NCBI GenBank assembly: GCA_051846895.1
Contig: JBPYCQ010000010.1
Coordinates: 37,604 to 101,603 of the forward strand
Origin: CALKAL01 sp051846895
Lineage (GTDB): Bacteria; Bacillota; Bacilli; Bacillales; Alkalibacillaceae
Direction: 5' to 3'
Length of the DNA stretch: 64,000 nt
Under the pieces are notes generated by a model. That model was not told the DNA's origin. It worked only from the letters and a program-made list of their open reading frames with translations, and did no database searches. Every line of letters begins with the position of its first letter. Position 1 is the first letter of the stretch. The position numbers and the translations under genes were made by a program. Below are positions 61,623 through 64,000 of this stretch, one piece after another.

Positions 61623-63203
61623 GTGGATAAATGGGAAATGTATATGGAAATTCATCAATTATTAAAACAAGGTTTTAGTAAAACCAAAGTTGCTGAAAAA
61701 CTAGGCATCTCAAGGTCGACAGTTTACCGTTATTTAAAGCATAATCCAGAAAGCATGGCTGATTGGATACGAAGCACGAAAACTAGAAGAAAAATATTGG
61801 ATCCATATAAAAATTTGATTTTATCATGGTTAAGAGAACATCCAGATATGTCAGCTGCACAAGTATTAGATTGGCTATTAGAAAAATATAGTGATTTAGT
61901 AGTTTCAGAAAGTACTGTACGGCTATATGTAAGGAATCTTAGAAAGGAATATAATATTCCAAAGGAAAGTTCACCAAGAATTTATGAGTCGGTTCCAGAG
62001 AAGCCAATGGGTTCACAAATTCAAGTTGATTTTGGACAAACAGAACAATTCACACCAGATGGAAGAAAAGTAAAACTACGTTTTATAGCATTTGTATTAG
62101 CTCATTCTCGCTATAAATATAAAGAATGGTTGGACAGGCCATTTACTACAAGAGATGTCATTCAGGCCCATGAAAATGCATTTCGATATTTTGGAGGAAT
62201 CACAGATGAATTCGTCTATGATCAGGATGCATTAATTCTCGTTAGTGAAAATGGCGGAGATCTTATATTAACTAAAGAATTTCAATCTTATAAAGAAGAA
62301 CGAAACTTAAAAGTCTGGATGTGTAGAAAAGCTGACCCAGAAAGTAAAGGAAAGGTAGAAAACGTAGTTAAATATGTAAAACAAAATTTTGCCAAGCATC
62401 GTTTGTACTATGGGTTAGATGCATGGAATGAAGCTGGTTGGAAATGGCTTGAACGCACTGCAAACTATAAAGTCCACAATACAACAAAAAAGAGACCAGT
62501 TGAAGTGTTTGCCCTCGAAAAGCAACACTTACGTCCAGTCTCCCCAATTAGTGATAATACATATATCACTAAAACCTTTAATACAAGTATAACAAGAACT
62601 GTTCGGAAGGACAATATAATTTGGTATAAATCGAATCGTTACACAGTTCCTTTAGGAACTTTTCAAAAGACAAAACAAGTCTATATCGAAACGAAGGATG
62701 ATAAATATTTAATTATTCGAGAAAGCAAATCTGGTCCCATTCTTGCCAAACATCGAATCACTTCTGGCAAAGGAAAGTTGATTCAAGATACAAGTCATAT
62801 ACGTGATCGGACAAAGGGAATTGATACCTATATTGAGACAGTTGCCTCGTACTTTAGCAATTCAAATAAAGCAAAACAATTTTTACAAGAAATACGTAAG
62901 GTACGACAGCGTTACATTCGAGATCAATTACAAATGATTTCTAAAGAAATTAAAAAACACAATCAAGAATTACTTGATAAAGCATTAGAAGAATGTATGA
63001 AATGGCAACTTTTTTGTGCAACGGATTTTATCGATATGGTTCAATACCTGAACCGACAAAATGTATCAAGTGTCAATAATGAAAAACGACAAATAGATGA
63101 TCTTAAACAATTTAATTATTTAAGTGAGTCTGTTTCTCAGACAAAAGCTCAAACTAGAGATATTCAGGAATATGTTTCTGTATTGGAAGGTGAAATTCAA
63201 TGA
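61623..63203 (+). CDS. istA: IS21 family transposase IstA
   Basis: A 526-aa DDE transposase. The N-terminal HTH (KTKVAEKLGISRSTVYRYL) is followed by an integrase core with Asp in QVDFGQTEQ, Asp in FVYDQDALI and Glu in PESKGKVENVVKYVKQ, then a C-terminal beta domain. GGAGGG precedes the GTG at 61623, and earlier ATG/GTG codons (61605, 61608) lie on or before that site. The frame is intact, so the element may still be active. Confidence 0.93.
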   Translation: MDKWEMYMEIHQLLKQGFSKTKVAEKLGISRSTVYRYLKHNPESMADWIRSTKTRRKILDPYKNLILSWLREHPDMSAAQVLDWLLEKYSDLVVSESTVRLYVRNLRKEYNIPKESSPRIYESVPEKPMGSQIQVDFGQTEQFTPDGRKVKLRFIAFVLAHSRYKYKEWLDRPFTTRDVIQAHENAFRYFGGITDEFVYDQDALILVSENGGDLILTKEFQSYKEERNLKVWMCRKADPESKGKVENVVKYVKQNFAKHRLYYGLDAWNEAGWKWLERTANYKVHNTTKKRPVEVFALEKQHLRPVSPISDNTYITKTFNTSITRTVRKDNIIWYKSNRYTVPLGTFQKTKQVYIETKDDKYLIIRESKSGPILAKHRITSGKGKLIQDTSHIRDRTKGIDTYIETVASYFSNSNKAKQFLQEIRKVRQRYIRDQLQMISKEIKKHNQELLDKALEECMKWQLFCATDFIDMVQYLNRQNVSSVNNEKRQIDDLKQFNYLSESVSQTKAQTRDIQEYVSVLEGEIQ

Positions 63204-63964
63204 GTCAATTATCAACATTACAAGACACATTAAAGTCACTTCGTTTCGGAGAAACAGCTAATAATCTACCAGCATTGTTAGAAAAGGCAGAAAAAGATAA
63301 TGTGACTTACGCAGCCTTTTTAATGGATATCTTGAGCTATGAGCAAAAAAAGCGTGAAGAAAAACAAATCGAAAAACGTCTTAAATGGGCTACATTCCCT
63401 TATTATAAAACCCTAGAGCAATTTGATTTGAATGAACAACAATCTATGAGTAAGAAAGAGTTTAATAAATTAAAAGAGTTACTGTGGATAGAGCAACTTT
63501 ACAACATTATCCTGTTAGGACCTCCAGGTGTTGGTAAAACACATCTGGCGGTCGGCCTAGGAATACAAGCAATTCATCAAGGCTATAAGGTGATTTTTAC
63601 TTCCATGGGAGAATTAATTCATACATTAAAAACAGAGGGAATTACACGTAAGTCACAAACAAGGATGAAAAGAATTCGCAAAGCCGATTTAGTAGTCATC
63701 GATGATCTAATGTTCATGGCTATAAATCAAGATGAAGCAAACCTATTCTTTCATCTAATAAACGATTTATACAACACTTCAAGTATTATACTTACTTCTA
63801 ACAAGGCTCCTAAAGAATGGGGTGAGTTATTAGGCGATCCAGCAATTACTACCGCTATATTAGATAGGATTATGCACAGAGCGGAAATTATCCATTTAAA
63901 TGGAGACAGTTATCGCATGAAACATAGAACTTCTATCTTTGGAGCAAAAACTGCTTCAAATTAA
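63200..63964 (+). CDS. istB: IS21 family helper ATPase IstB
   Basis: A 254-aa AAA+ ATPase that assembles on DNA and directs the IstA transpososome. Walker A is LGPPGVGKTHLA near residue 107, Walker B is LVVIDDLMF near residue 166, and a sensor region follows (IILTSNKAPKEW). Its ATG overlaps the istA stop codon as ATGA. It is full length and intact. Confidence 0.95.
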   Translation: MSQLSTLQDTLKSLRFGETANNLPALLEKAEKDNVTYAAFLMDILSYEQKKREEKQIEKRLKWATFPYYKTLEQFDLNEQQSMSKKEFNKLKELLWIEQLYNIILLGPPGVGKTHLAVGLGIQAIHQGYKVIFTSMGELIHTLKTEGITRKSQTRMKRIRKADLVVIDDLMFMAINQDEANLFFHLINDLYNTSSIILTSNKAPKEWGELLGDPAITTAILDRIMHRAEIIHLNGDSYRMKHRTSIFGAKTASN

Positions 63965-64000
63965 TTATCGAAAACTGTATCTTTTTACTTGACGGTTACA

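Larger units (their letters stand above)
61421..64000 (+). mobile_element. IS21-family insertion sequence, apparently complete
   Basis: Left end TGTGACTGATAAAC at 61421 and right end complement TGTAACCGTCAAG at 64000 both open with TGT, and both continue 20 nt later into ATACAGTTTYCGATAA (one mismatch). The element carries istA and istB with overlapping ATGA. Its length would be about 2580 bp, normal for IS21. The right end coincides with the last base of the window, so target duplication cannot be seen. Confidence 0.85.

Overview
The window reads as chromosome of a low-GC, endospore-forming Gram-positive bacterium of the Bacillaceae. The signs are strong AGGAGG-type ribosome binding sites, a Spo0E-type phosphatase, PssA/Psd, GlpP-type antitermination leaders, SLH-anchored surface proteins, CcpA-like cre sites and many U-tailed terminators. 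The genus cannot be fixed from the sequence. No tRNA, rRNA or CRISPR array was seen. All starts were re-chosen from ribosome binding sites where possible.

Layout. 1-10.6 kb: a cysteine hydrolase, then a nine-gene minus-strand unit for peptide use (XRE-cupin regulator, two Opp/Dpp ATPases, M19 dipeptidase, binding lipoprotein, two permeases, two proline-iminopeptidase-like hydrolases). 11-18 kb: DedA protein, psd and pssA, a Bacillaceae-type palindromic repeat, and a MerR/acyl-CoA ligase/acyl-CoA dehydrogenase operon. 18-28 kb: Na+/solute symporter with a 34-aa partner gene, a Spo0E-like gene, and a glycerol-phosphate region (glpD, glpP, HAD phosphatase, AfuABC/FbpABC-type ABC transporter). 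28-37 kb: Wzz-like modulator, BY-kinase and PHP phosphatase, SLH protein, subtilase-SLH protein, pgi. 38-53 kb: an accessory stretch with three toxin-antitoxin-like pairs, a TauE/SafE permease, a lytic transglycosylase, pgcA, VanZ, pRiA4b-type proteins, a membrane Mrr-like nuclease, a ParB-like protein and a decayed second glpD. 53-58 kb: a frameshifted lipoprotein gene, then a putative mevalonate operon (class II HMG-CoA reductase, small membrane protein, TctA-family permease) and an XRE-cupin regulator. 58-64 kb: gene remnants, a lipoprotein with a duplicated 3' end, and an IS21-family element (about 61421-64000) that interrupts a NERD-domain gene.

What stands out. (1) Seven intergenic blocks or arrays include six tandem arrays with a period of about 21 bp, from three unrelated sequence families. 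(2) The ABC transporter leader (28016-28093) and the glpD leader (22492-22556) share a terminator and a flanking motif, which suggests common GlpP control and uptake of a glycerol-phosphate-type compound. (3) HMG-CoA reductase is linked to a TctA-like permease, with a perfect 8-3-8 palindrome and a cre-like site upstream. (4) One membrane protein gene has a perfect ribosome binding site but ATA where the start codon should be. (5) A ParB-like gene has its ribosome binding site in the loop, and its ATG in the arm, of a perfect 10-bp inverted repeat.
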